Assembly (NCBI GenBank): GCA_964405435.1
Contig: CAYOOD010000013.1
Location: 47,684-111,683, forward strand
Source of the DNA: DVEG01 sp964405435
GTDB taxonomy: Bacteria > Cyanobacteriota > Cyanobacteriia > Cyanobacteriales > Oscillatoriaceae
Direction: 5' to 3'
Length of the DNA: 64,000 nucleotides
Shown here one piece after another: positions 26,118 to 34,798 of this stretch. How positions within the stretch are numbered: position 1 is the stretch's first letter; each line of letters opens with the position of its first letter. A model generated the notes under the pieces. That model had not been told where the DNA came from, made no database searches, and worked only from the letters and a program-made list of their open reading frames with translations. The position numbers and the translations under genes are program-made.

Positions 26118-26924
26118 TTAAAAGTGACAGATCGACGCTGGATTCACCGGACAAGTTTTGTCAGCAATTGGGTTTCCTTGCAGGTGAAGTTCTGCGAGCT
26201 TTGTCAGGGAAGAGAGCGGGCTGATATCCGATATTTGATTGCTACTGAGGTTGAGACGGGTTAGGTTGGGCAGGGCAGAAAGCGATCTGATATCCGATAT
26301 TTGATTGTCGTGGAGGTAAAGTTCCGTGCGGGTGGGGATGGAGGAAAGGGGACTTATGTCTTTAATTTGATTGCCGCTGAGGTTGACGATAGTTAGCTTG
26401 GGCAGGGAAGAAAGGGAAAAGATATTTTGAATTTGATTGTCGCCCAGGTGCAGGCTAGTGAGATGCTTCAAAGATTGCAGCGGACTGATATCCGAGATTT
26501 GATTGTTGGCGAGGTTGAGAAAAAGCAGATCGGTTAGGGATGCCAGAGGCGCAATGTCAGAGATTTTATTGTCTTGCAGGTAGATAAATTTTAGATTAGT
26601 CAGCGGTTGCACGGGGCTGAGATCGGATAGTTCTTGGTTGGAGAGGTCGAGTTTTCTAAATGTTGACAGGCTCTCGCTGGCGCGATCGCACTCTCGCATA
26701 TCAGCCGCCTTCAACATCGCCTCGACGGTGAGCCGTGCCTCTGGGGAAATCTCGTCTTTATTCTCGCACCAATCGGCAAAGGTTTTGAAAGTTGCCGTAT
26801 CGGGCTGGGCAGCGGCGGGAAACCCGGAGGCGGCGAAAAGCAGCGCCACGCCGGAGCAGGAGACGGCTCCCGACAGTATTTTTGCCCTTACCGCGCAACG
26901 GTTGCGTGAAAACTCTAGTAACAT
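26118..26924 (-). CDS. Secreted leucine-rich repeat protein (internalin-like)
   Basis: The protein of about 268 residues has a signal peptide (LSGAVSCSGVALLFAASG, probable cleavage after AAA). A cysteine-containing helical segment (about 30-75) follows, then roughly seven LRR units of 22 residues, e.g. LTFLNLANNQISDISPLQSL-like, ending with GNPIADKTCPVN. The unit pattern L-x2-L-x-L-x2-N-x-I-x-DI-x2-L is the internalin/bacterial type. Such proteins mediate protein binding in the periplasm or outside the cell; the partner is unknown. The start at 26924 leaves a 31-base gap to the divergent ABA4-like gene; a start at 26978 would overlap it. Confidence 0.85.
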   Translation of the reverse strand: MLLEFSRNRCAVRAKILSGAVSCSGVALLFAASGFPAAAQPDTATFKTFADWCENKDEISPEARLTVEAMLKAADMRECDRASESLSTFRKLDLSNQELSDLSPVQPLTNLKFIYLQDNKISDIAPLASLTDLLFLNLANNQISDISPLQSLKHLTSLHLGDNQIQNIFSLSSLPKLTIVNLSGNQIKDISPLSSIPTRTELYLHDNQISDIRSLSALPNLTRLNLSSNQISDISPLSSLTKLAELHLQGNPIADKTCPVNPASICHF

Positions 26925-26955
26925 ATTAAACAATTGCACGAGCCAACAACTGACT

Positions 26956-27414
26956 ATGACAGCAGAACAACTTTTCAACGGCGCTAACCTGTTCGTTTTG
27001 CCCTTCTGGACGTTAATGATTGTATTGCCTAACTGGGGCGTTACGAAACGGGTAATGCAATCTTACATCCCCTTTCTCGTCTTAGCAGGACTTTATCTAT
27101 TTTTGCTCAGCGGCACCCTCACTGCCGAAAACGCTCAAGCACTCGCCAATCCCAAGCTAGCAGATATTGCCCGATTTTTCGCCGACGATCGCGCCGCCGC
27201 AACCGGCTGGGTGCATTTTCTGGTGATGGATTTATTTGTCGGGCGCTGGATTTACTTGGAAGGGCAGCGGACTGGCGTTTGGACTGTCCATTCTATCCTT
27301 TTCTGTTTGTTTGCCGGCCCGTTTGGGTTGCTCTCTCATATTATCACGGATTGGGTGAGTCAGAAATTCTTCCCCCGTGCCGAGACAGAAGCCACACCGC
27401 AACCGACGCCGTAA
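26956..27414 (+). CDS. ABA4-like (DUF4281) membrane protein
   Basis: The 152-residue protein has about four membrane spans. It carries the DUF4281 signature: QLFNGANLFVLPFWTLMIV near residue 4, ATGWVHFLVMDLFVGRWIY near 87, and a final LFCLFAGPFGLLSHIITDW. The plant homologue ABA4 is needed for neoxanthin synthesis; the cyanobacterial function is not established. The start at 26956 (MTAEQLF) is chosen because the conserved part begins there, although the frame is open far upstream through the LRR gene on the other strand. Its promoter must overlap that of the LRR gene. Confidence 0.85.
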   Translation: MTAEQLFNGANLFVLPFWTLMIVLPNWGVTKRVMQSYIPFLVLAGLYLFLLSGTLTAENAQALANPKLADIARFFADDRAAATGWVHFLVMDLFVGRWIYLEGQRTGVWTVHSILFCLFAGPFGLLSHIITDWVSQKFFPRAETEATPQPTP

Positions 27415-27576
27415 TATCGAGCTTGCAGGTTAGATTGAGAATTGGGCCGGGGCAATTGGTAATAGGTAATTGGTCATTGCTTGGATTTATTCTCTGCCCG
27501 ATGCCTTTTTTCTATGCCCCATGCCCTTTTGCCCAATCTGCGAATAATAAATTCAGTTAAAACCCTCGGTAAAATT

Positions 27577-29004
27577 ATGCCAGTAGAATACGATTTAGTT
27601 ATCATTGGCGGCGGTTCTGGCGGTTTGGTGGTGGCTTCTGCGGCGGCGCAGCTAAAGGCGAAAGTCGCCCTGGTGGAACGCGATCGCCTCGGCGGGGACT
27701 GTCTCTGGTTTGGTTGCGTTCCCAGCAAATCTCTCATCCGCGCTTCTCGCGCCGCCTACGAGGTGAAAACCGCTCGCCGTTTCGGCATTGATTGCGACAA
27801 TATCGAGATGGATTTTGCCAAAGCGATCGCTCGCGTTCAAGAGGCGATCGCTACCATTCAACCCCACGACTCGCCAGAACGATTTCGCGGCTTGGGCGTT
27901 GAGGTGATTTTCGGAGACGGGCAATTTATCGACCGACAAACTTTTCAGGTGAACGGGCGTTCTCTGAGCGCCAGAGCGTTCGTTATCGCCACGGGTTCTC
28001 GTCCGAAAATTCCGCCCATTCCGGGATTGAAAGAAGCCGGTTATCTGACTAACGAGCAAGTTTTTTCCCTACAGAAACGCCCGGAATCTCTTGCTGTTAT
28101 TGGCGCGGGACCGATCGGCTGCGAGTTGGGGCAAGCACTGCACAGATTCGGTTCGGAAGTGACGCTTCTTGCCAGCCGCGATCGCATTTTACCAAAAGAA
28201 GACCCGGAAGCGGCTGCAGTCGTACAGGCGCAATTTGAATCGGAAGGCATCCGCATTTTCACCAATACCCGCTGCGATCGCGTAGAAGTTTTAGACGGCA
28301 AAAAAATTCTCTGGGCAGGCGATCGCCCGATCGCGACAGTCAGCGATATTTTAGTCGCCACAGGACGAACTCCTAATGTAGACTCTCTCAATTTAGAAGC
28401 GGCTGGCGTTACGGTATCACAAAAAGGAATTTCTGTCAATGAAAAACTGCAAACAACCAATCCCCGCATTTATGCCTGCGGGGATGTTATCGGCGGCTAC
28501 CAGTTCACCCACGTTGCCGGCTACGAAGCGAGCGTCGTCCTGAAAAATGCCCTATTTTTCCCCCTCACGAAAGCCAATTATCGCGTTATTCCTTGGTGTA
28601 CCTTCACCGAACCGGAATTAGCGCGGGTGGGATTGACGGAGGCGGAAGCCAGAAAGCAGTATGGGGAGGATATTTGCGTACTCAAGCAGGATTTTTCCCT
28701 AGTCGATCGCGCGGTTGCGGAAGCAGCGACTAGCGGATTTGCTAAGATTATTGTCCGCCGCAATGGGGAAATAGTGGGCGCTCACTTGGTGGGAGCGTCG
28801 GCGGGCGAGTTAATCCACGAAGTAGTGATGGCAATGTCGTACAAGTTGGGGGTATCGGCGCTGACGGGGATTGTTCACATTTACCCGACTTTGGCAGAGG
28901 TGAATAGCAAGGCGGCTCTGCTGTTGACTAAGCAAAAGTACGCAAAAAATCGGCGATTGCAGGGGATTTTGGCGGGGTTTTTTCAATTCAGGCGATCGCT
29001 GTAA
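27577..29004 (+). CDS. Pyridine nucleotide-disulfide oxidoreductase (mercuric reductase/dihydrolipoamide dehydrogenase-like)
   Basis: The protein of 475 residues starts MPVEYDLVIIGGGSGG, with the FAD-binding motif at residues 11-16. The redox-active pair is Cys42 and Cys47 in GGDCLWFGCVPSKS. A second Rossmann motif, IGAGPIGCELGQALHRFG, binds NAD(P)H, and the FAD-contact YACGDVIG is near residue 305. The C-terminal dimer interface has HIYPTLAEVNSKAA, supplying the active-site His. No N-terminal HMA domain and no vicinal C-terminal cysteines are present, so true mercury reduction is doubtful. A related electron-transfer or quinone/thiol reductase activity is as likely. The start at 27577 is chosen from the conserved N-terminus. 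Confidence 0.9.
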   Translation: MPVEYDLVIIGGGSGGLVVASAAAQLKAKVALVERDRLGGDCLWFGCVPSKSLIRASRAAYEVKTARRFGIDCDNIEMDFAKAIARVQEAIATIQPHDSPERFRGLGVEVIFGDGQFIDRQTFQVNGRSLSARAFVIATGSRPKIPPIPGLKEAGYLTNEQVFSLQKRPESLAVIGAGPIGCELGQALHRFGSEVTLLASRDRILPKEDPEAAAVVQAQFESEGIRIFTNTRCDRVEVLDGKKILWAGDRPIATVSDILVATGRTPNVDSLNLEAAGVTVSQKGISVNEKLQTTNPRIYACGDVIGGYQFTHVAGYEASVVLKNALFFPLTKANYRVIPWCTFTEPELARVGLTEAEARKQYGEDICVLKQDFSLVDRAVAEAATSGFAKIIVRRNGEIVGAHLVGASAGELIHEVVMAMSYKLGVSALTGIVHIYPTLAEVNSKAALLLTKQKYAKNRRLQGILAGFFQFRRSL

Positions 29005-29017
29005 CGTACAGCGGTGC

Positions 29018-29055
29018 AGCGATCGCGATCGCACTGCCACGCGATCGCGATCGCG
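29018..29055. repeat. Clustered overlapping HIP1 octamers
   Basis: GCGATCGCGATCGC occurs twice within 40 bases just after the oxidoreductase stop, giving four overlapping GCGATCGC octamers. Confidence 0.7.
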
Positions 29056-29199
29056 CACTTCCTCCGATGGGGCTCACCGGGCAAGTTAAGAAATGTCACA
29101 ATTGCTTGAGGACTTTTGTCACACAGAGAACTAGATAAGGGAACCATTATAGAAGTATGATTCTTTGATGGCAGAAAAGAGTCCTAGGAGGGACTTGCC

Positions 29200-29592
29200 A
29201 TGATATCCAAACCCAGTTTCGACGATCGAAGTCTGGCTGAATCCTTTTACCAAGCGTTACTCAATCGCTTTTGTGAATCTTTTCAATCGCCTACAAGTTC
29301 TATCTTATGTGAGTGTATCTTCGGGATCGCCCCCAGTCCGAACGGCGAGAAGACCTTTTTCATCATGGCTCCATCTCTAGATGCGGCAGAGCAACTGGCG
29401 CAAAACATTGACGCCATCATCAGCCAAGTTGCCAAGCTGATGCCAGGAGTAGACCAGACGGCTATCTGCGTAGCGCCGCCGAAAGGTCAGGACGATTGCC
29501 AAGCCGAGACGAACGAGCCAAGGCCATTCCCCTCAAAGTTTATGTTGGGCAAAATCTTCCGCCACAATCAGGAAGCTGGGTCTGTCAATTAA
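29200..29592 (+). CDS. Cyanobacterial protein of unknown function
   Basis: The 130-residue protein has a strong ribosome-binding site (AGGAGGG, about eight bases before ATG 29200). The first 90 residues alternate helices and strands (KTFFIMAPSLDAAEQLAQNI followed by DAIISQVAKLMPGV). The tail (about 95-130) is polar and probably unfolded. Three cysteines occur in the first half and one in ICVAP. No signal peptide or membrane span is seen, and the family is not recognised. It lies upstream of a large hairpin and a candidate promoter. Confidence 0.65.
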   Translation: MISKPSFDDRSLAESFYQALLNRFCESFQSPTSSILCECIFGIAPSPNGEKTFFIMAPSLDAAEQLAQNIDAIISQVAKLMPGVDQTAICVAPPKGQDDCQAETNEPRPFPSKFMLGKIFRHNQEAGSVN

Positions 29593-29667
29593 GCTCGCCC
29601 GCCTGCAACCCTGACGCGGCTTTGTGCGAGTCGCTCTCTCAGCCAGCAGGCTCATCCAATTCAGCAA

Positions 29668-29718
29668 GGGGGCAATCCCAGAGCGCAAGGCTGTAGTTTC
29701 GCGCTCCGGGATTGCCCC
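29668..29718. repeat. Long hairpin after the unknown gene
   Basis: GGGGCAATCCC, one base, then GAGCGC at 29669-29686 pair with GCGCTC, one base, then GGGATTGCCCC at 29701-29718 around a 14-base loop. The 18-base stem has one mismatch. No T run follows, so it may be a transcript-end stabiliser or processing site rather than a classic terminator. Confidence 0.8.
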
Positions 29719-29740
29719 TCTCTACTGAATGGGGTATAAT
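29712..29740 (+). promoter_or_regulatory. Candidate sigma-70-type promoter
   Basis: TTGCCC at 29712-29717 and a perfect TATAAT at 29735-29740 are separated by 17 bases. It would start transcription near 29747, into the structured segment before the STAS-sugar transferase gene. Confidence 0.6.
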
Positions 29741-29746
29741 ATTTTT

Positions 29747-29935
29747 CTCACTGCGCTCAAACAGCGGGTGCATCGAAGCAAAGCTTGCAAGATAGCAACG
29801 AACAAACAAACGAGCCCAGAAAAAAGCGGGCCTGACCGTCCGCCCGCCTGACCAGAGCGGCTAAGCTTGTACTTGACAGCCTTTGCTGTCGCAAGCTTTT
29901 CGCCACTCCGATGCCGGGAAAAGCCGCTTTTCCAG
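29747..29935 (+). ncRNA. Candidate structured leader RNA or small RNA
   Basis: Three hairpins follow each other: GCGGGC/GCCCGC (29826-29847), AAGCTTG...GACAGC-CTTT-GCTGTC-G-CAAGCTT (29863-29898) and GGAAAAG-CCG-CTTTTCC (29917-29933). The segment AAGCTTGC at 29781-29788 can pair perfectly with GCAAGCTT at 29891-29898, competing with the local stem. Two exclusive folds are what a regulatory leader shows. No known RNA family was recognised. It is either a 5' leader of the gene at 30093 or a separate small RNA. Confidence 0.45.
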
Positions 29936-30092
29936 GGGTGCCTGTACCGTCAAATTCAAGAGATTGTTAGGAAAGTTTAAATTTCATTGATGCTCAGCAG
30001 TCCCCTGAGCTAGGATGGCCGCACGAACGTGAAAATACTCGGTTAAAGTTTCACAATTAAATTATTCAATTGCAACCTAGTATTAGGGTTAC

Positions 30093-31091
30093 ATGGTTAG
30101 CCAACACCCAGAACCACTCTTTCGGATTTCCTTCTCCGACGAAAATACCGTGGTGCAGTTGCCCCCACGCTTGAGCGTGCTGGAAGCTGTGGCCTTCAAG
30201 CAAACCTGCCAGCAGCTTTGCCAAGGCAACCCCACCCCCAGCCAGATTGTCCTCGATTTCAGCCAAACCATTTTTATCGACAGCAGCGGGATCGGGGCTT
30301 TGGTGAATAACGCCAAAACCACGCAGCAGCAGGGAGTGGCACTGATATTGCGGGGGGTGCAGCCCCAAGTGATGGCAGTTTTGTCCCTCACGGGATTGGA
30401 TCAGGTTTTGACGATCGAGCCAACAGTCGAAACCAAGCAGTTCAGCGAAACCCGCCGAAGTCACGATCGCCTGCCGACCACCCATCCCTCGGTGCGCTCT
30501 TGGCTCAAACGTGCCATCGATGTTGTCGGTGCCCTAGTGGGTTTGGCGATTACGGCAATTTTGTTGATTCCGATTGCCATTGCCATTACAATTGACAGTC
30601 CAGGCCCCATCTTTTTCGGTCAAATTCGCTGCGGTTGGATGGGCAGGCGATTTCGGATTTGGAAGATTCGCTCGATGTGCGTCAATGCCGAAGCCCTGAA
30701 GTCGCAAGTCGCCAACCAACTAGAAGGGCCGCTTTTTAAAAATGACAACGACCCTCGCATTACGCGGGTGGGTCGATTCCTGCGGCGCACGAGTCTGGAC
30801 GAATTGCCGCAATTTTGGAACGTCCTCAAAGGCGAGATGAGTCTGGTAGGCACCCGACCCCCGACCCCGGACGAAGTAGAACGCTATGAGGTTCCCGAAT
30901 GGCAGCGCTTGGATGTTAAACCGGGCATGACTGGAGAGTGGCAGGTGAATGGCCGCTCTTCCATTCGCAATTTTGAGGACGTGATCCGCTTAGACCTGAA
31001 GTACCAAAAGAACTGGAGTCTGATCTATGACCTAAAACTAATTCTAAAAACCATCTTCGTTTTGTTTAAGAAAAACAGCGGTGCTATGTAA
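30093..31091 (+). CDS. STAS domain fused to an exopolysaccharide-priming sugar transferase
   Basis: The 332-residue protein joins two families. Residues about 10-115 are a STAS (anti-sigma factor antagonist) domain with FIDSSGIGALVNNAK, Ser64/Ser65 being the phosphorylatable site in this family. Residues about 138-332 are a bacterial sugar transferase (WcaJ/RfbP C-terminal type): KRAIDVVGALVGLAITAILL is the membrane segment, SPGPIFFGQIRCG follows, then FRIWKIRSM, RRTSLDELPQFWNVLKGEMS and LVGTRPPTP, and finally LDVKPGMTGEWQVNGR. Such enzymes load the first sugar phosphate onto undecaprenyl phosphate. Next to it lie an RsbW-type kinase, an RsbU-type phosphatase and a free STAS protein. I infer that phosphorylation of this STAS domain controls the transferase. 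Confidence 0.9.
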   Translation: MVSQHPEPLFRISFSDENTVVQLPPRLSVLEAVAFKQTCQQLCQGNPTPSQIVLDFSQTIFIDSSGIGALVNNAKTTQQQGVALILRGVQPQVMAVLSLTGLDQVLTIEPTVETKQFSETRRSHDRLPTTHPSVRSWLKRAIDVVGALVGLAITAILLIPIAIAITIDSPGPIFFGQIRCGWMGRRFRIWKIRSMCVNAEALKSQVANQLEGPLFKNDNDPRITRVGRFLRRTSLDELPQFWNVLKGEMSLVGTRPPTPDEVERYEVPEWQRLDVKPGMTGEWQVNGRSSIRNFEDVIRLDLKYQKNWSLIYDLKLILKTIFVLFKKNSGAM

Positions 31092-31168
31092 AAGATGAAT
31101 GGAGAATGATGAAGTATGTTCGTCTTCCCAATTCAAGCTTCATGCGTCTATCGTTCATCCTGTAGAAG

Positions 31169-31690
31169 ATGATGTTAGAAACCTTTGGAAGCTGGTGGAA
31201 AGCATTCACTTCCCAGCTAGGAATACAACCGACGAAAACAGCTCAATTGCCGCAGCGCGCTCACTTGCAAGTGCGGACGGATCTGAATGCTTTAGCAGAG
31301 GTTCTGCAATGGTTCGAGCAGTTCAATCTGCCGAGCTTCCCCGCTAACCTGTGGTGGCAGTGCCAGACCGCTTTGGCTGAAGGGTTTACCAATGCAGTGC
31401 GCCACGCTCACGGTCACTTGCCCGACACTACCCCCATTGACATCGAGGTGGAAATCTGCGATCGCTATCTAGAAATGCGCATCTGGGACTCGGGCAAGCC
31501 GTTCGATCTGGAAGCGAAGCTAGCATCCATTAGGCAAGAGCCCTTCGATCCCCTGGAGAAAGAAAACGGCAGGGGGCTGATATTTATGAAAAAGCTGACC
31601 GATGAGGTTTGCTACACCCGCACCCCCGACCAGCGCAATTGCCTGCTGATGCGAAAAAAAATTTCCGCCTATAATTCTTTCACTGGCTGA
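31169..31690 (+). CDS. RsbW-type anti-sigma regulatory kinase (HATPase_c)
   Basis: The 173-residue protein is a GHKL ATPase of the serine-kinase type. The N box is ALAEGFTNAVRHAHGH (Glu71, Asn75), the G1 box IWDSGKPFD (Asp107) and the G2 region ENGRGLIFMKKL. In partner-switching systems this kinase either binds its target protein or phosphorylates a STAS partner. It starts 77 bases after the STAS-sugar transferase gene, on the same strand, and is very likely its direct partner. The start has two adjacent ATGs (31169, 31172) without a strong ribosome-binding site. Confidence 0.9.
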   Translation: MMLETFGSWWKAFTSQLGIQPTKTAQLPQRAHLQVRTDLNALAEVLQWFEQFNLPSFPANLWWQCQTALAEGFTNAVRHAHGHLPDTTPIDIEVEICDRYLEMRIWDSGKPFDLEAKLASIRQEPFDPLEKENGRGLIFMKKLTDEVCYTRTPDQRNCLLMRKKISAYNSFTG

Positions 31691-32091
31691 ACCGTGGTTG
31701 GTGAAAGCCAAACTGCGGCATTTTGAAAGCGGCTGCTGAAAAAAACAGGCCAGTGAAAGCCCAGCCTGACCTGCTGTAAAATTTCAGACCTAAAATAATC
31801 GGGTTCGCGGAAAAGTAGCCTCCGTCAACCCAGTTCTAGCAGCCCCTCTACCCAGACGCAGCGAATCGCCAAAAAAATTGCACGCCCGAAAAATTTTAAA
31901 GCCTGAAAAATATCCTCCTTTGTTCTCAATCGAATTCTCCGAAAGAGGAAAGATTCTTAAAATCTCTAAAAGGAAAAATCGGGTCGGGATGCCATCCCAA
32001 TCAGGGGGCAAATAGCAACTCAAAAGGATTTTTCGATCGCTCGCTTGCAGATGTTAAGATAATTTATTCCCTCGAGACGGGTCAGATTGGA
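31691..32091. other. Intergenic gap inside the partner-switching cluster
   Basis: AT-rich, about 400 bases, with no supported frame. A possible inverted motif (CAGGCCAG...CAGCCTGACCTG, 31748-31773) may end the upstream transcript. The phosphatase gene probably has its own promoter here. Confidence 0.5.
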
Positions 32092-34749
32092 ATGATGAAG
32101 GCACCATCGCCTGATAAAGAACTCCAGCAAATGGAAGCGCTGCGGCGGCAGCGGGGACGAAAGCAAACGGCTGACGCAGCCCTGCAGGATTTGACGCGCC
32201 TAGCCGCTCGCCTGAGCGGAACTCCCACAGCCCTGATCTGCTTGAGCGAACGAGAGCGGTATTGGCTCACCTCCCGAGAGGAGTGGACGGCGCTACATGC
32301 GTCGCGGGCGATGGCTTTCTGTGCCAAGGCGATTCAGCACGACTCAGTATTCGTCGTTGAGGATGCCAGCAAGGATGCGAGGCTAGCAACCAGTCCCCTA
32401 GTGGTTGGCGAACCCCACGTCCGGTTTTGTGCGGGGGCGGCGCTGGTGGCGGGAAATGGCCGGACTTTGGGCTGCTTGTGCGTGATGGATGGCGTTCCGC
32501 GACAACTGAGCCCGGAGCAGTTAGAAACCCTGCAAATCCTGGCGCAGCAGGCGATCGCGCAATTGGAGTGCCGCGCCGAGCTCTCTAACGTCAAAACCTC
32601 CCAGACTCAGTTGCAAAATTTGCTCGATCGCGCCAGCGTTTTAATTCAAACCGTCCGCCTCAGCGACGGCAGCTTGATTTATGTCAATCAAGGCTGGCAG
32701 CAGAGCTTGGGCTACAACACCAGCGAAGTCACTCAACTCTCAGTGTGGGATATATTGCATCCAGAGTGCCGCGAACTGTACGCAAACCTGCTGGAAAAAC
32801 TCCGCCGGGGAGAAGCGATCGAAAACGCAGAGCTGATTTTTTTGACCAAAGCCGGCGAGGCGATTTGGGTAGAAGGGAATGCGAATTGCCGCTGGAAAAA
32901 AGGCCAACCCCACGCCGCGCGCTGGATTTTTCAGGATGCAAGCGATCGCAAATACCGGGAACTGTTTGAACATGCCGCGATCGGGCTGTTTCAAGCCTCC
33001 CTCGACGGACGCTACCGCACGGTTAACCCCGCCTTAGCGAAAATTTACGGCTGCGATTCCCCAACCGAATTGATAGAAAGCGTTGAAAATATCAGCCAGC
33101 TCTACGTCGATCCCCATCACTGGGCTGACTGCGTGCAGCGACTCGAAGCAGAGGGTTTCGTGCAAGATTTAGAGGCCGAAGTTTACCAGCGCAACGGCTC
33201 GGTGATTTGGATTTGCGAGACGATTCGGCTGCTGCGAGACGAGGGCGGGCAACCGACGGGCATCGAAGGAACCGTGCAGGATTTGACAACGCGCAAACAA
33301 GCCGAGGCGACGTTGCGACTGGCGAGGAATCAATTGCAAGCCGTATTGGATGCCGTACCGGGCTCGGTTTCCCTGATCAGTTCTAATCTTCGCTATCTGG
33401 GAGTCAACCGACATTTAGCCGCCAGTTACAATTTGTCTCCCGATGCGTTTGTCGGACGAGAAATTGGCTTTCGCCAGCCGGCATTTGCCGAATTCGTGCG
33501 GGACTTTTTTACCAGCCCCGATGAGGAAGTGTGGCGGGAAATTGAGACGGATGTCAATGGCACGCTCCGCACTCACTTGATGATGGCGAAAAAGTGGCTC
33601 GCCAACGAAGCCGGGGTGTTTGTGGGGATAGATATTAGCGATCGCAAGCTAGCAGAAGCCAATCTCAAAGTCGCTCGGGCGCAACTGCAAGCCGTCTTGG
33701 ATGCCGTACCCGGTACGGTTTCGCTGATTAATTCTCACTTGCGCTATGTGGGAGTCAACCGCCATCTCGCCTCTATCTACAACTTTCCCCCAGAATATTT
33801 TATCGATCGGGAAGTCGGCTTTCAGCAGTCGGACTTCGGCAAATTCGTGCGCGAGTTCTTTTCCATCCCCGCTGAAGAAGCCTCGCGGGAAATCGATACA
33901 GAAGTGAATGGCTCCTTCCGCAGCGACATGGTGATTGCCAAGAAATGGCAGGAAGACAAAGCCGTGTTTGTGGGCATCGATATTACCCAGCGCAAGAAGG
34001 CAGAGGCAGCGCTCAAAGCCGAATTAGCAGAAGCCGCCGAATACGTTCGCTCTCTCCTCCCCGCTGCCCTAACCGAACCGCTAACAGCCGAATGGCGGTT
34101 TATTCCCTCTACCCAAGTAGGGGGAGATTGTTTTGATTATTACTGGCTGGATGACGAACATTTAGCCATTTACCTGCTCGATGTTTCGGGACACGGTTCG
34201 CGGGCAGCGCTGCTGTCGGTTTCGCTGTTAAATATCTTGCGATCGCGCTTCCTTCCCAACACCAATTTTTACCAGCCGTCGGAAGTTTTGGAAGCGCTCA
34301 ATCACGCCTTTCAGATGGACATGCAGCGCAATATGTACTTTACCATCTGGTACGGCGTTTACAACCGAAATAAGCACCGGCTCGTTTACTCCAGCGCCGG
34401 ACATCCTCCCGCCTTATTGCTGTCGCGATCGCGTGCCGGAATCACTCAAGTTCGCCAATTGCAAACGCGCGGTTTGCCCATTGGCATGTTTCCCACCGTT
34501 CAATATACCAACGTCAAGTGCGACATCAAAGATCCCAGCACCCTGTACGTCTTCAGCGATGGCATTTATGAAATTCACCGACCTGATGGCAATCTCTGGG
34601 GGCTCGATGACTTCATCGAGTGGCTGTCGAGCGCTTGGAATATCAATAATTTCAGCCTCGATAGCATCGTAGAACACGCTTGTCACTTGAGTACCAGACA
34701 CGCTTTCGACGATGACGTCTCCCTCCTGCAAGTCAAATTCAACCAATAG
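32092..34749 (+). CDS. GAF-PAS4-SpoIIE (RsbU-type PP2C) phosphatase
   Basis: The 885-residue protein is soluble and modular. A GAF domain (about 25-160: RLAARLSGTPTALICLSERE, GRTLGCLCVMDGVPRQLS) comes first. PAS1 (about 175-290) and PAS2 (about 285-410, FEHAAIGLFQASLDGRYRTV) follow. PAS3 (about 415-540) and PAS4 (about 540-660) are a recent duplication; each opens QLQAVLDAVPG and contains GVNRHLA. A short linker leads to the SpoIIE-type PP2C domain with VGGDCFDYYW (about 677), LLDVSGHGSRAALLS and AFDDDVSLLQV supplying metal-binding aspartates. Such phosphatases dephosphorylate STAS partners in response to a signal sensed by the N-terminal domains. No haem- or flavin-binding residues were identified with certainty. 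Confidence 0.92.
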   Translation: MMKAPSPDKELQQMEALRRQRGRKQTADAALQDLTRLAARLSGTPTALICLSERERYWLTSREEWTALHASRAMAFCAKAIQHDSVFVVEDASKDARLATSPLVVGEPHVRFCAGAALVAGNGRTLGCLCVMDGVPRQLSPEQLETLQILAQQAIAQLECRAELSNVKTSQTQLQNLLDRASVLIQTVRLSDGSLIYVNQGWQQSLGYNTSEVTQLSVWDILHPECRELYANLLEKLRRGEAIENAELIFLTKAGEAIWVEGNANCRWKKGQPHAARWIFQDASDRKYRELFEHAAIGLFQASLDGRYRTVNPALAKIYGCDSPTELIESVENISQLYVDPHHWADCVQRLEAEGFVQDLEAEVYQRNGSVIWICETIRLLRDEGGQPTGIEGTVQDLTTRKQAEATLRLARNQLQAVLDAVPGSVSLISSNLRYLGVNRHLAASYNLSPDAFVGREIGFRQPAFAEFVRDFFTSPDEEVWREIETDVNGTLRTHLMMAKKWLANEAGVFVGIDISDRKLAEANLKVARAQLQAVLDAVPGTVSLINSHLRYVGVNRHLASIYNFPPEYFIDREVGFQQSDFGKFVREFFSIPAEEASREIDTEVNGSFRSDMVIAKKWQEDKAVFVGIDITQRKKAEAALKAELAEAAEYVRSLLPAALTEPLTAEWRFIPSTQVGGDCFDYYWLDDEHLAIYLLDVSGHGSRAALLSVSLLNILRSRFLPNTNFYQPSEVLEALNHAFQMDMQRNMYFTIWYGVYNRNKHRLVYSSAGHPPALLLSRSRAGITQVRQLQTRGLPIGMFPTVQYTNVKCDIKDPSTLYVFSDGIYEIHRPDGNLWGLDDFIEWLSSAWNINNFSLDSIVEHACHLSTRHAFDDDVSLLQVKFNQ

Positions 34750-34771
34750 CTATTTTTCTCATAGCTATTGG
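34743..34771. terminator. Inverted repeat between convergent genes
   Basis: CCAATAGCTAT at 34743-34753 and ATAGCTATTGG at 34761-34771 form a perfect 11-base stem around TTTTCTC. It overlaps the phosphatase stop codon and lies before the stop of the convergent STAS gene, so it may end transcripts from both sides. Confidence 0.65.
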
Positions 34772-34798
34772 CGGCTTGTCCGGCAGTCAGGCTATTTT

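Noticed and set aside
27577..29004. True mercuric reductase (merA)
   Set aside because: No N-terminal HMA domain, no vicinal C-terminal cysteines and no mer neighbours; only the general flavoprotein family is supported.
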